Source of the DNA: an uncultured Actinomyces sp.
GTDB lineage: Bacteria; Actinomycetota; Actinomycetes; Actinomycetales; Actinomycetaceae
Assembly: GCA_938014245.1 (NCBI GenBank)
Contig: CALLSD010000030.1
Coordinates: 1 to 52,319 of the forward strand
Direction: 5' to 3'
DNA length: 52,319 bases
This document shows, piece by piece, positions 24,287 through 33,344 of the stretch. Every line of letters starts with the position of its first letter. Positions within the stretch are counted from its first letter, which is position 1. The notes under the pieces were generated by a model. That model was not told the origin of the DNA and did no database searches. It worked only from the letters and a program-made list of their open reading frames with translations. The position numbers and the translations under genes are program-made.

Positions 24287-24315
24287 ATTGTGGCACGCTG
24301 CGATGCGTGTGTCAT
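24287..24315 (-). promoter_or_regulatory. Promoter of the riboswitch-ribXY operon
   Basis: Minus strand ATGACA (24315-24310), 17 bases, CACAAT (24292-24287). Transcription would start near 24280, exactly at the 5' end of the riboswitch P1 stem. It begins three bases past the rpe stop. Confidence 0.7.
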
Positions 24316-24317
24316 TT

Positions 24318-24983
24318 CTAGTGCATGTGTGAGTGAGCAAGAGAACGCAAAGTTGCAATCTCTTCATATGCGTCTTCTGCGCGGAAAATTGCAGAACCTG
24401 CAACAAAGTTTGTCGCTCCTGCTTCAGCGGCCTGCTCGATCGTCGAACGAGAAACTCCCCCATCGACTTGAATTGAAATATCAAGTGCGGAAGCATCGAT
24501 TGCTTCGCGAGTCCTGCGGATCTTGGGAAGCATCGTATCTAAGAAGCTTTGACCCCCAAATCCAGGTTCAACAGTCATAACAAGAATCATGTCGAACTCG
24601 GGAAGCAAATCGATGTAGGGAGCGATATCTGTTGAAGGCTTAAGGGCAAGAGCAGCTCGCGCTCCAAAATGACGGATCTCGCGGGCGGTTCGGATCGGCG
24701 CACCTGCGGCCTCGGCGTGGAAAGTCACGGATGCGCAGCCAGCCTCGGCATAGGCAGGCGCCCAGCGATCGGGGTCTGCAATCATGAGGTGCGCGTCGAT
24801 GGGCATAATACCGGTTCGAACGCAGGCCTCGACGACGGGAAGCCCCCACGTCAGATTCGGAACAAAGTGGTTGTCCATGACATCAACATGGGCGATATCA
24901 GCGCTCGAAATCTTCGTGAGTTCATCCTCGAGTCGAGCGATATTGCAATTGAGAATCGACGGCGAAATGACGGGGATCGTCAT
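24318..24983 (-). CDS. rpe: Ribulose-phosphate 3-epimerase
   Basis: 221 residues, a full TIM-barrel epimerase interconverting ribulose 5-phosphate and xylulose 5-phosphate in the pentose phosphate pathway. Signatures: SPSILNCN, HVDVMDNHFVPN with the catalytic Asp and His, DAHLMI, MTVEPGFGGQ and QVDGGVS with the second catalytic Asp. AGGAG lies five bases before the ATG. It follows rsmB in the same direction. In mycobacteria and corynebacteria the next genes are ribG and other riboflavin biosynthesis genes; here they are replaced by riboswitch-ribXY. Confidence 0.96.
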   Translation of the reverse strand: MTIPVISPSILNCNIARLEDELTKISSADIAHVDVMDNHFVPNLTWGLPVVEACVRTGIMPIDAHLMIADPDRWAPAYAEAGCASVTFHAEAAGAPIRTAREIRHFGARAALALKPSTDIAPYIDLLPEFDMILVMTVEPGFGGQSFLDTMLPKIRRTREAIDASALDISIQVDGGVSRSTIEQAAEAGATNFVAGSAIFRAEDAYEEIATLRSLAHSHMH

Positions 24984-25000
24984 GATATCTCCTGGCGGTC

Positions 25001-26455
25001 TTAGAGCTTTCTGAGTGCAGCAATGAACATAAGGTCAGTTTCGTTACGGTGTTCCCACAGCTGGAGCGTTGAGGCAGCAATGCCTTTGTTTGGGGGAAGA
25101 TCAAGGGGGCGTGGCGTGATCTGTGCTGCTACAGGCGCGAGATTAATCAGCTCAACCTGGCCGCCTGAAAGCACGTGGGAAACTTGCTCATGCGTTTCAG
25201 CAAGAACCGGCGAGCAGGTCACATAGACAATGACACCGCCACTTCTGGTCAGAGCAATTCCTCTGTCAAGGAGTCGCTCTTGGATTGACACTAGTTGTGA
25301 AAGGTCTTCGGGCTGTCTGCGCCACCTGGACTCCGGACGTCGACGCATCGAGCCTAAACCAGAACACGGCGCATCAATGATCACGCGATCGAAAGTGCCC
25401 AATTGCCAGCGGGATGTTTCTCCACCAAATTGTGTTCCGTCAGCGCACACGACCTCTGTGTTATCAAGGTGTTCGAGGGTGCGTTCAACGAGGCGTGCGC
25501 GGTGTGGGTGGATCTCATTAGCAATAAGGTACGCTCCGCGAGCACTGCCAAGGGCTGCGACTAACGCCGCTTTTCCGCCAGGCCCCGCACACAGGTCGAG
25601 CCATTGAGCATCCGAGCCCTTCACCGGGACAGAAGCCGCGACGATGGCTGCAAGCTGCGAACCTTCATCTTGGACTGCGGCCTTGCGCTGCCGGATCGCA
25701 GGAATGCGCGCTGGATCCCCAGATTCGAGGAGAATCGCATAGGGTGAAACCTCGCCGTCAGCAATGCGCGTATGCAAATATTCGTCGCATTGATCAGCGA
25801 GCTCATCAACATCGATTAACCCCGGGCGCGCAACCAAAGAAACGTAAGGAGCTCGATTGTTCGCCGCTAAAAGTTCGCGAATTTCGGAGGCTTCGCAGCC
25901 ATTCGCCACAAGCGCTTTCGTATATTCTTCAACCATCCACTGCGGGTGTGAATACTCGATTGCAAGGCGCTGCGTCGGATCACATGCGTCGAGTGCTTCA
26001 CGCCGCGCGTCATCGCCTTCTCGGATAATCGAACGCAAAACAGCGTTAATAAACTTTGCGGGCCCCGCACTGAGATACTGGCGCGCCAAATCGACAGTCT
26101 GGGAAACTGCAGCATGGTCAGGCACTCGCATTCGCAAGAGCTGATAGGTTCCCAAACGGAGGATGTCGACAATTGCTCCCTCGATCTGGGCCAGGGGACG
26201 CGTGGAATTTCGCCCGATCACCCAGTCGAGAAATCCTTGTTCGCGCAGTGAACCATACGTGAGTTCAACTGCGAAAGCACGATCTCGTTGATCGATGTGT
26301 GCCCTGTGCTCGAAGTCCTTAAGTACCTTCGGAAGTACAAGGTTCGCGTAGGCGTCTTCTTCGCGAACCAAGCGCAGAACTTCGTACGCAATCTGCCGCG
26401 GCGCATCTGCCTCACGAAAGGAGCGATAGCCGTCGGAGTACCTGTGAGTCGCCAT
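25001..26455 (-). CDS. rsmB: 16S rRNA (cytosine-967-C5)-methyltransferase RsmB
   Basis: 484 residues. N-terminal NusB-like RNA-binding domain (about 18-160), then the Rossmann methyltransferase domain (about 245-484). The SAM loop LDLCAGPGGKAALVAAL and both catalytic cysteines (DAPCSGLG and YVTCSP) are present. It methylates C967 of 16S rRNA. The ATG shares one base with the fmt stop (TGATG), so the two are coupled. Confidence 0.94.
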   Translation of the reverse strand: MATHRYSDGYRSFREADAPRQIAYEVLRLVREEDAYANLVLPKVLKDFEHRAHIDQRDRAFAVELTYGSLREQGFLDWVIGRNSTRPLAQIEGAIVDILRLGTYQLLRMRVPDHAAVSQTVDLARQYLSAGPAKFINAVLRSIIREGDDARREALDACDPTQRLAIEYSHPQWMVEEYTKALVANGCEASEIRELLAANNRAPYVSLVARPGLIDVDELADQCDEYLHTRIADGEVSPYAILLESGDPARIPAIRQRKAAVQDEGSQLAAIVAASVPVKGSDAQWLDLCAGPGGKAALVAALGSARGAYLIANEIHPHRARLVERTLEHLDNTEVVCADGTQFGGETSRWQLGTFDRVIIDAPCSGLGSMRRRPESRWRRQPEDLSQLVSIQERLLDRGIALTRSGGVIVYVTCSPVLAETHEQVSHVLSGGQVELINLAPVAAQITPRPLDLPPNKGIAASTLQLWEHRNETDLMFIAALRKL

Positions 26456-27405
26456 CAGTGCTCGAGCCCCTCACCTAGACAGGCATCATCATTCAGCCTG
26501 GCACCACGAGCCCATGCAGCAGCTTCCATCCACTTCTTGCCCGCGGGGGCAACTTCACCGAGCTCGAGGCAGAAATCAGCGCACCCTACGAGAACGCTCT
26601 TCTTCGAAACGATCAAACGTCCAGTGCCAGGAGTCGGGACATCAGTCAGGGAAGCTTTGCCAAGCTTGAGACGTTGGCCATTCAAGAGCGCGAAGGCACC
26701 GGGGCTTGGAATAACAGCACGAATCTGCTGCCACGTCTGCCGAGCGCTATCAGCGAAGGAAATAGCACCATCAGTAGCTTCTAAACGCCGGGCATAGTGA
26801 AGCTCAATAGCTGGATCGATGATCTGCGGCTGAGCGTGCGCGCTGCCGGAGGCAATCGAATCGACGACTTCAACAACCTGCCGAGATCCTGCAAGCGCCA
26901 TCTCTTCAAGGAGCTCGCCGCTGGTTTGATTCTCGATAGCAACGGGAAGTCGCGAGAAGACCGGGCCTGTATCAAGGCCCTCTTCGAGCTGGAATACGCA
27001 TGAAGCGGTTTCTTCGCACCCCGAAAGGATTGCCCATTGAACGGGTGCTGCACCGCGAAATTCCGGAAGATCCGAAAAATGCAAATTAAGCCAACCGTGG
27101 GGCAACATATTGAGAATACGCAGTGGGATCAACGCGCCGTAGGCAACAACGACTGCGATATCAGCCTTCCAATGAGCAATACGCTCATATGCCTCGTCGC
27201 TCTTCAACGAGGAAGTTTCATACAGGTCAATACCAAGCTCGGCTGCGCGTGATGCCACAGGAGACGGAACAAGTGCACGTCCGCGACCGCTTCGCGCAGG
27301 CGGTCGCGTAATCACTCCAACGACTTCATGAGAAGACGCAACCAGGGCATTGAGGGTCGGCAGCGCCGCTTCGGGGGTACCAGCAAAAACAATTCGCACA
27401 GGCAT
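26455..27405 (-). CDS. fmt: Methionyl-tRNA formyltransferase
   Basis: 316 residues. It formylates initiator Met-tRNA using 10-formyl-tetrahydrofolate. N-terminal hydrolase-type domain with RIVFAGTPEAALPTL, WLNLHFSDLPEFRGAAPVQ (catalytic Asn and His) and LDTGPV (catalytic Asp); the C-terminal OB-like tRNA-binding domain starts near 205. It lies 14 bases after priA and is joined to rsmB by a one-base overlap. Confidence 0.95.
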   Translation of the reverse strand: MPVRIVFAGTPEAALPTLNALVASSHEVVGVITRPPARSGRGRALVPSPVASRAAELGIDLYETSSLKSDEAYERIAHWKADIAVVVAYGALIPLRILNMLPHGWLNLHFSDLPEFRGAAPVQWAILSGCEETASCVFQLEEGLDTGPVFSRLPVAIENQTSGELLEEMALAGSRQVVEVVDSIASGSAHAQPQIIDPAIELHYARRLEATDGAISFADSARQTWQQIRAVIPSPGAFALLNGQRLKLGKASLTDVPTPGTGRLIVSKKSVLVGCADFCLELGEVAPAGKKWMEAAAWARGARLNDDACLGEGLEH

Positions 27406-27419
27406 AGTCTAGCGGTTCT

Positions 27420-29384
27420 TTAGAACAGTTCAGGGGGATTCAATGTCAGTCGTAGAGGATAGAGTTTGCGCGCTGAACGTACTCCCAAGCGCTCACGCAG
27501 GACACGTGCAAGTTTCGGATATTCTTCGGTGTCGCATCGAATGAGCGCACGGTGGCTTCCCTGACTCGCTGTGTGTTTATCGCTGTGTGGTGCGTCAACG
27601 ATGCCGATCAGCTCAGCGGGTAGGTCTTTGCAGAAGGTATTGAGCTGATCTTCGGGGCCGTCAATTGCAACAATGGAAGCGGTGGGCGGAAAACGGAGTA
27701 CGTGGCGTTCGTCCAAAATACGCTGAATGTAGTCTTCGGGATTCCAGCGAATGAGCGCCTGCGCAAGAGGTTGATCCAATCCCGCAGAGACCCAAATCTG
27801 GCCTTGCGGCCGAACCAGAGCTGCTGTAGCGAGCCACCGGCGAAGCGCTTCTTCGGGCGCCCAAAGTTCCGGTCGTGAGGCCAACGCCGCTGCAGAGGGA
27901 ATGATCAAAGCCGCGTACCCCGAGTCGGAATCGGGTTGTGCACCTGGGGTAGCGACAACAATTCGCGGAGAGGAATTGATTGCGGGACGCTGCTCATCAA
28001 CGCCCTGAGAAATAAGCAACGGAACCTGTGTAAAGGAACGCCCGAGCTCTTCTCCAATGCGTTCAGAGCCAATCCGCCACCACCGCAAAGCGGTCCCTTG
28101 GCATTTCATACATCTCCAGTTATGTGCTGCCCGTGAACACCACGAACAGACGATGCTCTGATCGCGTGATACTTTGAGCGGCCCTGAACAAATTTCACAA
28201 CGCGCTGGTGCTGCGCAGCGCTGACAACCAACAACGGGAATATAACCCGAATGTGGGGCGAGGATGAGTACTGGGCCTTCAGTGAGGCCTCGGCGAATAC
28301 ATGCATACGCATCGGGCGGAAGCAAAGCATGTGCTGCACTCCCCTGACGTTCATCGTCAAGGGCATCGGACACAAAGAAACGCCCAGTTGATTGACGTAG
28401 CACTTCTCTATCCGGATTCAGGGAAATCGCCCACTTACGCGCCACAAGATACTGGGCCTTCACCGAACGACTGAAACTGCCAACCGCCAAAGCGACATGC
28501 TCAAGGTGCGCGCGTGCAACCGCAATATCGAGTGCATCCGTACGCGGATTGCGAATCTCTCGAAGGTGATCGTCTCCATCGCCCCAGATAATGATCAAAC
28601 CTAGGTCTTTCAGGGGAAGCCACGCTGCTGAACGCGTACCAACGACAATGCGATGCGAGCCTTGGCTGCTTTGTCGGTAAATCCGATAACGTTCAACGGC
28701 GGATTGCTCTGCAGTGTAAAGCGCAATGGGGAGCGAGAGAAGATCTTCAAGGTCGCAGCTCAGACGGTGTGCCGCACGCTGCGTAGGTGTAATGATCAAT
28801 GTGGAACGCTTGGACCTCAAGCTTGCGCTGGCAAGTTCAGCGATTTCTCGTGAGGAGCGTCCCGGAATCGAAGTCCAGACACAGCGTGGATGGTCGCCCT
28901 GCTCTACATGCTCAATGAAGTTTGCTCCGTAAGGGTAGGCCGTCCACGCACTGACCTCACTCTGCTTCTTGATTTCTTCGCAAAAGGAAACGTGTTTCTC
29001 TTTTTCGACGGATGCTCGTCGTGGCGGAACCGCGAGGCTTAGAACCGCGGAGACAGTCGATAAATAGCGGTCAGCGATATATCGAGCAAGCGAGAAAGTC
29101 TGCGGGGCCACGACAGCGCACGTAGAAACCACGTCTATCAGTTCGCGGATGGCTGGACTTGGAGTATCGACGCGTTCGCATGAAAGAACCCATCCCATGC
29201 GTTTTGAACCGCTCAAGGGAACCTGAACGATATATCCCGCAAGATCGATATTCTCCCAAGCTTGGGGAACCAGATAGTCCAAGGGACGATCCAAGTGCGG
29301 AAGATCCGTATCAACGTACACACGTGCAACCAGTCGAGGCTCGCTGTCCTCGAGCTGGAAGCCTGGGAGCGCGATTTCTTCCAT
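27420..29384 (-). CDS. priA: PriA-like primosomal protein N', helicase motifs degenerate
   Basis: 654 residues. The N-terminal DNA-binding domain (RVYVDTDLPHLDRPLDYLVP) and the central Cys-rich zinc-binding segment (CQRCAAPARCEICSG and CSWCSRAAHNWRCMKCQG) match PriA. The helicase core is degenerate: where Walker A should be, the sequence reads STLIITPTQRAAHRL without a GKT, and the DEEH box is replaced by IIWGDGDDH. Loss of ATPase motifs is usual for the actinobacterial PriA family, so replication restart must use another motor or only its binding role. The ATG at 29384 is seven bases from AGAGG; the ATG at 29390 is too close. fmt and rsmB follow. Confidence 0.88.
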   Translation of the reverse strand: MEEIALPGFQLEDSEPRLVARVYVDTDLPHLDRPLDYLVPQAWENIDLAGYIVQVPLSGSKRMGWVLSCERVDTPSPAIRELIDVVSTCAVVAPQTFSLARYIADRYLSTVSAVLSLAVPPRRASVEKEKHVSFCEEIKKQSEVSAWTAYPYGANFIEHVEQGDHPRCVWTSIPGRSSREIAELASASLRSKRSTLIITPTQRAAHRLSCDLEDLLSLPIALYTAEQSAVERYRIYRQSSQGSHRIVVGTRSAAWLPLKDLGLIIIWGDGDDHLREIRNPRTDALDIAVARAHLEHVALAVGSFSRSVKAQYLVARKWAISLNPDREVLRQSTGRFFVSDALDDERQGSAAHALLPPDAYACIRRGLTEGPVLILAPHSGYIPVVGCQRCAAPARCEICSGPLKVSRDQSIVCSWCSRAAHNWRCMKCQGTALRWWRIGSERIGEELGRSFTQVPLLISQGVDEQRPAINSSPRIVVATPGAQPDSDSGYAALIIPSAAALASRPELWAPEEALRRWLATAALVRPQGQIWVSAGLDQPLAQALIRWNPEDYIQRILDERHVLRFPPTASIVAIDGPEDQLNTFCKDLPAELIGIVDAPHSDKHTASQGSHRALIRCDTEEYPKLARVLRERLGVRSARKLYPLRLTLNPPELF

Positions 29385-29446
29385 CACCATGCCTCTAGTT
29401 CATCACATGGCACTGGCATTTGGAGACCGATTCAGTCTGATCTGAA

Positions 29447-30046
29447 TTATCCGAAGAGAAGAGGACCGTACCTGAACGCGATCATTGCGAGAATACCGGT
29501 GATCACCAGGACAGCGACGAGCCAGTCGCCACCGGACTTCATGACTGCTTTCCACCACTTCGGAGCTGGCAGCACGCCTTGCTTAATACACACCCGAGTC
29601 AATCCAAACCAAACCAAAGTTGTTGTGATTGTGATCAGCAAACACCACGGACACAAAACATGAATGACGAAGTACGACTGAGTGAAGAGCCAATAGGCAA
29701 AGAGCACGCCAATTGTGTAGAGCGCTTCTACGCACAGGATGTACCACTTGGGAAAGCGAACCCCCGCGATGAGGGCAAAAGAAACTGCCAGCACAATGGC
29801 CTCGAAGAAGATCCCGAGGAAAGCGTTGGGGAATCCCAGCACGCGCGCCTGCGGCGTCGAAGCAACAGCTGAACATGAAAGGACCGAAGAGACATCGCAA
29901 CTAAACCTGCGGCCATCATCAGAAGCAAGCTGCCATGCTTCGATTGAAAGAACGAAGGAAGCACACAGGCCGATGACACCGGAAATTGCCATCTCAATGG
30001 CAGTCCCCCGGTGCGGTGCTCGCGACGACTGCTCAAGCTCGTTCAT
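29447..30046 (-). CDS. Vitamin K epoxide reductase (VKOR) family protein
   Basis: 199 residues with five hydrophobic segments. The four functional cysteines are seen: the loop pair C-x7-C in SCDVSSVLSC (about 49 and 57) and the CPWC motif in VLCPWCLL (about 132-135). Bacterial VKOR reoxidises a DsbA-like thiol oxidase using a quinone and drives disulphide formation outside the membrane; in Actinomyces it supports folding of pilus proteins. The typical partner MdbA is not in the window; a FrnE-like DsbA-fold protein is at 51.4 kb but lacks CxxC. The ATG overlaps the metK stop (ATGA). Confidence 0.92.
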   Translation of the reverse strand: MNELEQSSRAPHRGTAIEMAISGVIGLCASFVLSIEAWQLASDDGRRFSCDVSSVLSCSAVASTPQARVLGFPNAFLGIFFEAIVLAVSFALIAGVRFPKWYILCVEALYTIGVLFAYWLFTQSYFVIHVLCPWCLLITITTTLVWFGLTRVCIKQGVLPAPKWWKAVMKSGGDWLVAVLVITGILAMIAFRYGPLLFG

Positions 30047-31239
30047 CCGAGAATATCCTTCAGCATCGATACTCGATCAGTCTGTTCCCACGGGAAGATA
30101 TTACGGCCAAAATGCCCGTATGAGGAGGTACGTGCATAAATTGGACGGAGCAGGTCAAGGTCCTCGATGATACCGGCCGGGCGAAGATCAAAGCAGCGAG
30201 TAATCGCGTCGGTCAAAGCATCATCGCTCACACGCCCGGTTTCAAAGGTTTCCACGTACAAACCAACCGGATGTGCGCGACCAATCGCGTAAGCTAGCTG
30301 AATTTCGCAGCGCTTGGCATATCCGGCAGCGACGATGTTCTTTGCAATCCACCGAGCAGCATAGGCGGCAGAACGGTCAACCTTGGAAGGATCCTTACCC
30401 GAGAACGCTCCGCCCCCGTGACGGGCCATGCCACCGTAGGTATCAACGATAATCTTGCGTCCGGTCAGGCCAGCATCACCCGCGGGCCCGCCGATGACGA
30501 AGCGCCCAGAGGGATTGAACAAAAGGTTCATCGAAGAAGTCGAGAGCTCCAAGCCAGCTTCTTCAAGGACCGGAGTAACGACCAAGGCTCGCAGCTGCTC
30601 ATCTAGGTCTTTCATCGAAAGCTCGGGATCGTGCTGCGTTGAAATGACGAGGGTATCAAGTTCGCGGGGAACTCCCTGTTCGTCATATGCCAGCGTGACC
30701 TGTGTCTTGCCGTCGGGACGTAGGCCGTGGGCAATTCCCTTGTGACGAACGTATGCAAGACGTTCGGCGAGCTTATGGGCAAGCCAAATCGGAGCCGGCA
30801 TAAGGTCCGGCGTCTCGTCAGAGGCATAACCGAACATCATTCCTTGATCGCCGGCGCCTTGTGATTCACGGCGGTCCTCGCTTGAGGATGTACGCGTTTC
30901 GAGTGAGTGGTCAACGCCCTGGGCGATATCGCTACTTTGAGCGCCGATCGAGACCGAAACGCCACAGGATGCTCCGTCAAAACCCATGCAGGAGGAGTCA
31001 TATCCGATCTCAAGAATCTGCTCGCGTACAATCTGGGGAATCTCGACGTATGCATCCGTCGAAACCTCTCCGGCTACGTGCACCAAGCCGGTGGTCACCA
31101 TGGTTTCAACAGCCACACGTGAGCGGGGATCCGCCTCGAGAAGCGCATCCAAGATTGAATCAGAGATACGATCGCAGACCTTATCAGGGTGGCCTTCGGT
31201 CACGGATTCGGAAGTAAAGTATTTTCTCATGTCACTCAC
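30043..31239 (-). CDS. metK: S-adenosylmethionine synthetase
   Basis: 398 residues. It makes SAM from methionine and ATP. Signatures: FTSESVTEGHPDKVCD at the N terminus, GAGDQGMMFGYA and GGGAFSGKDPSKVDRS. The GTG start at 31239 overlaps the coaBC stop (GTGA); an in-frame ATG at 31230 is an alternative that keeps the family N terminus. Order rpoZ-coaBC-metK is the common actinobacterial one. VKOR follows with an ATGA overlap. Confidence 0.97.
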   Translation of the reverse strand: MSDMRKYFTSESVTEGHPDKVCDRISDSILDALLEADPRSRVAVETMVTTGLVHVAGEVSTDAYVEIPQIVREQILEIGYDSSCMGFDGASCGVSVSIGAQSSDIAQGVDHSLETRTSSSEDRRESQGAGDQGMMFGYASDETPDLMPAPIWLAHKLAERLAYVRHKGIAHGLRPDGKTQVTLAYDEQGVPRELDTLVISTQHDPELSMKDLDEQLRALVVTPVLEEAGLELSTSSMNLLFNPSGRFVIGGPAGDAGLTGRKIIVDTYGGMARHGGGAFSGKDPSKVDRSAAYAARWIAKNIVAAGYAKRCEIQLAYAIGRAHPVGLYVETFETGRVSDDALTDAITRCFDLRPAGIIEDLDLLRPIYARTSSYGHFGRNIFPWEQTDRVSMLKDILG

Positions 31240-32474
31240 GCTTCTATCGTAGTTAGGCGTTCGGCAATTAGATCAACTAGGGTGCGGGCGACGTCGGCTT
31301 TCGTCCCGCCTCCTTCGGTGACAAGGGAGCCTTGAGCATCCATCACATACACATAGTTCGGTACGTCCCCAAAACCGAGGCTCTCCCCTACGGCGTTCAC
31401 TGCTAAGTAGTCAGCGTTCTTCCGCCGTGCTTTCGCTCGACCATATTCAAGAACGGTCTGAGGATCGCCGGTTTCTGCAGCGAATCCGATGACAACTGAG
31501 GGACGTTGGGGCGAAGAAGTAACGGCTTTGAGAATGTCCGTCGTCTCTTCCAATTCGATTGTTGGCGGCGTTGCGCCCTGCTCTTCTTTTTTGATTTTCG
31601 AGGCCGCGGGAGCCTTTGGTCGATAATCCGCGACCGCCGCAGCCATGACCAGTGCGTCACACGACTCGAGTCTTTCAAAAAGCTCCGAGTAAACTTTGGC
31701 GGCGCTAGATGCTTGGATAACAGTGCACTGACGCGGAAGAAGCGAAGCCTCAATATTGGAGGCAACCAGGGTCACATCCGCACCACGCCGCGCAGCTTCT
31801 TTAGCAATCTCGATTCCCTGTCGACCACTGGAACGATTCCCGAGGAAACGAACTGGGTCAAGCGCCTCGCGAGTACCACCTGCGGTAACGATGATTTTCT
31901 TGCCAAAAAGCTCGCCGTTCGAGGCAAGAATACGGCTTACCTGTGCGGCGATATCCTCCGGTTCGCTCATTCGCCCAGCGCCAGAGTCCCCCGAAGCTAA
32001 ATCGCCTTTTTCCGGACCGACGATAATAAACCCACGTTCGTGAAGGGTTTTGATATTGTCTTGCGTCGCCGAAGCGTTCCACATCTGCGTGTGCATCGCC
32101 GGAGCCACGATAACTGGACACGAACTCGCTAGGACAGTTGTAGTAAGCAGATCATTTGCCTGTCCGTGTGCAACGCGGGCGATAAGGTCGGCAGTAGCCG
32201 GAGCAATAACAAGCGCATCGCAATTCCGAGCAAGCTCCACATGATCGGCGCCTCCGCCATGAAAAACGTCGGTGAAGACGCACTCCTGCGTCAGCCCTTC
32301 CCACGTAGTCTTGCCGACAAACGCAAGGGACGCTGGAGTTGGAACAACCGATACTGCGAAACCTTCCTTTTGGAGCAGGCGGAGCAGGAATACGGCTTTA
32401 TATGCAGCAATGCCCGCTGAAACACCGAGAACGATGTGCGCGGGCTTGTGCTCAGGCTTGAGGTGCTGACTCAA
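31236..32474 (-). CDS. coaBC: Bifunctional phosphopantothenoylcysteine decarboxylase/synthase
   Basis: 412 residues, catalysing two steps of coenzyme A synthesis. The CoaC flavoprotein domain (about 10-185) has GVSAGIAAYKA, the APAMHTQMW segment and a GRMSEPEDI motif. The CoaB domain (about 195-410) has ITAGGTREALDPVRFLGNRSSG and MAAAVADYRP. The only usable start in frame is TTG at 32474, which lies inside rpoZ (23-base overlap); an in-frame stop sits just upstream and no other start precedes the conserved core. Confidence 0.95.
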   Translation of the reverse strand: MSQHLKPEHKPAHIVLGVSAGIAAYKAVFLLRLLQKEGFAVSVVPTPASLAFVGKTTWEGLTQECVFTDVFHGGGADHVELARNCDALVIAPATADLIARVAHGQANDLLTTTVLASSCPVIVAPAMHTQMWNASATQDNIKTLHERGFIIVGPEKGDLASGDSGAGRMSEPEDIAAQVSRILASNGELFGKKIIVTAGGTREALDPVRFLGNRSSGRQGIEIAKEAARRGADVTLVASNIEASLLPRQCTVIQASSAAKVYSELFERLESCDALVMAAAVADYRPKAPAASKIKKEEQGATPPTIELEETTDILKAVTSSPQRPSVVIGFAAETGDPQTVLEYGRAKARRKNADYLAVNAVGESLGFGDVPNYVYVMDAQGSLVTEGGGTKADVARTLVDLIAERLTTIEA

Positions 32475-32718
32475 GGGTCAACAGGCCTTCATCAATCTCA
32501 CGAAGTGCGATTGCCAAAGGCTTCTCGTCAACTTCAGTATCGACAACGGGGCCAACAAACTGGATCATGTTCTGCTCCAGCTGGATGTTGTAGGAATTGA
32601 TCTGACGTGCACGACGGGCCGCAAAGATCACCAGGGCGTACTTCGAATCAACGTGTTCGAGCAGATCATCGATTGGCGGGTAGGTGATACCTTCTGGCTG
32701 TGCAACAATTCCGGACAT
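32452..32718 (-). CDS. rpoZ: DNA-directed RNA polymerase omega subunit
   Basis: 88 residues. It carries the omega signature ITYPPIDDLLEHVDSKYALVIFAARRARQIN and a PLAIALREI segment. It promotes assembly of the beta' subunit. Located in the conserved gmk-rpoZ-coaBC-metK order; its 3' end overlaps coaBC. Confidence 0.95.
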   Translation of the reverse strand: MSGIVAQPEGITYPPIDDLLEHVDSKYALVIFAARRARQINSYNIQLEQNMIQFVGPVVDTEVDEKPLAIALREIDEGLLTLESAPQA

Positions 32719-32755
32719 GCAAATCTCTCCTGATGTAATGAGCGAGAACTAAATT

Positions 32756-33313
32756 CTATTCTAGCCCCATGATTTGGGCGAGTTCCTCGACGGCGGTTTC
32801 CAAATCATCATTGACAACAGTGACATCAAACTCATCTTCTGCTGCAAGCTCAGTCTTTGCCGTGAGAAGTCGACGTTCCTGCTCAGCAGCATCTTCAGTT
32901 CCTCGATTCACGAGGCGAGCAACAAGCTCTTCCCACGAAGGAGGCGCAAGAAAAACGAACTGTGCATCCGGCAATGACTCCCGGACTTGGCGCACGCCTG
33001 CAATATCGATCTCGAGGAGGAAGGGGACTCCCCTCTTCACGGCATCATCGACAGGCCCTCGCGGAGTTCCGTAGTGATACTTGCCATGAACAAGCGCCCA
33101 TTCGAGCATCTGCCCTGAATCGACGAGCCGAAGGAATTCCTCTTCGGAAACAAAGTGGTAGTGCACTCCGTCTACTTCACCGGGGCGAGGTGAACGCGTC
33201 GTCATTGAGATTGAAAGTTCAACCTGAGGAAAACGCTCACGCAAACGCGCAATAACGGTGCCTTTGCCGACAGCCGTTGGGCCGGCGATAACGGTAACTT
33301 TGGAAGTAGACAT
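32756..33313 (-). CDS. gmk: Guanylate kinase
   Basis: 185 residues. It phosphorylates GMP to GDP. P-loop GPTAVGKGT (11-19), the GMP-binding SMTTRSPRPGEVDGVHYHFVS and the LVHGKYHYGTP segment are intact. No clear Shine-Dalgarno before the ATG; a CAGCAT hexamer stands seven bases upstream, so leaderless translation is possible. Between mihF and rpoZ as in other actinobacteria. Confidence 0.95.
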   Translation of the reverse strand: MSTSKVTVIAGPTAVGKGTVIARLRERFPQVELSISMTTRSPRPGEVDGVHYHFVSEEEFLRLVDSGQMLEWALVHGKYHYGTPRGPVDDAVKRGVPFLLEIDIAGVRQVRESLPDAQFVFLAPPSWEELVARLVNRGTEDAAEQERRLLTAKTELAAEDEFDVTVVNDDLETAVEELAQIMGLE

Positions 33314-33344
33314 GCCTGTATGCTGCCACAGTGAAGCCGAAACT

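Noticed and set aside
27420..29384. PriA with missing Walker A considered as a pseudogene
   Set aside because: The frame is intact, the zinc cysteines are conserved, and loss of helicase motifs is general for actinobacterial PriA.
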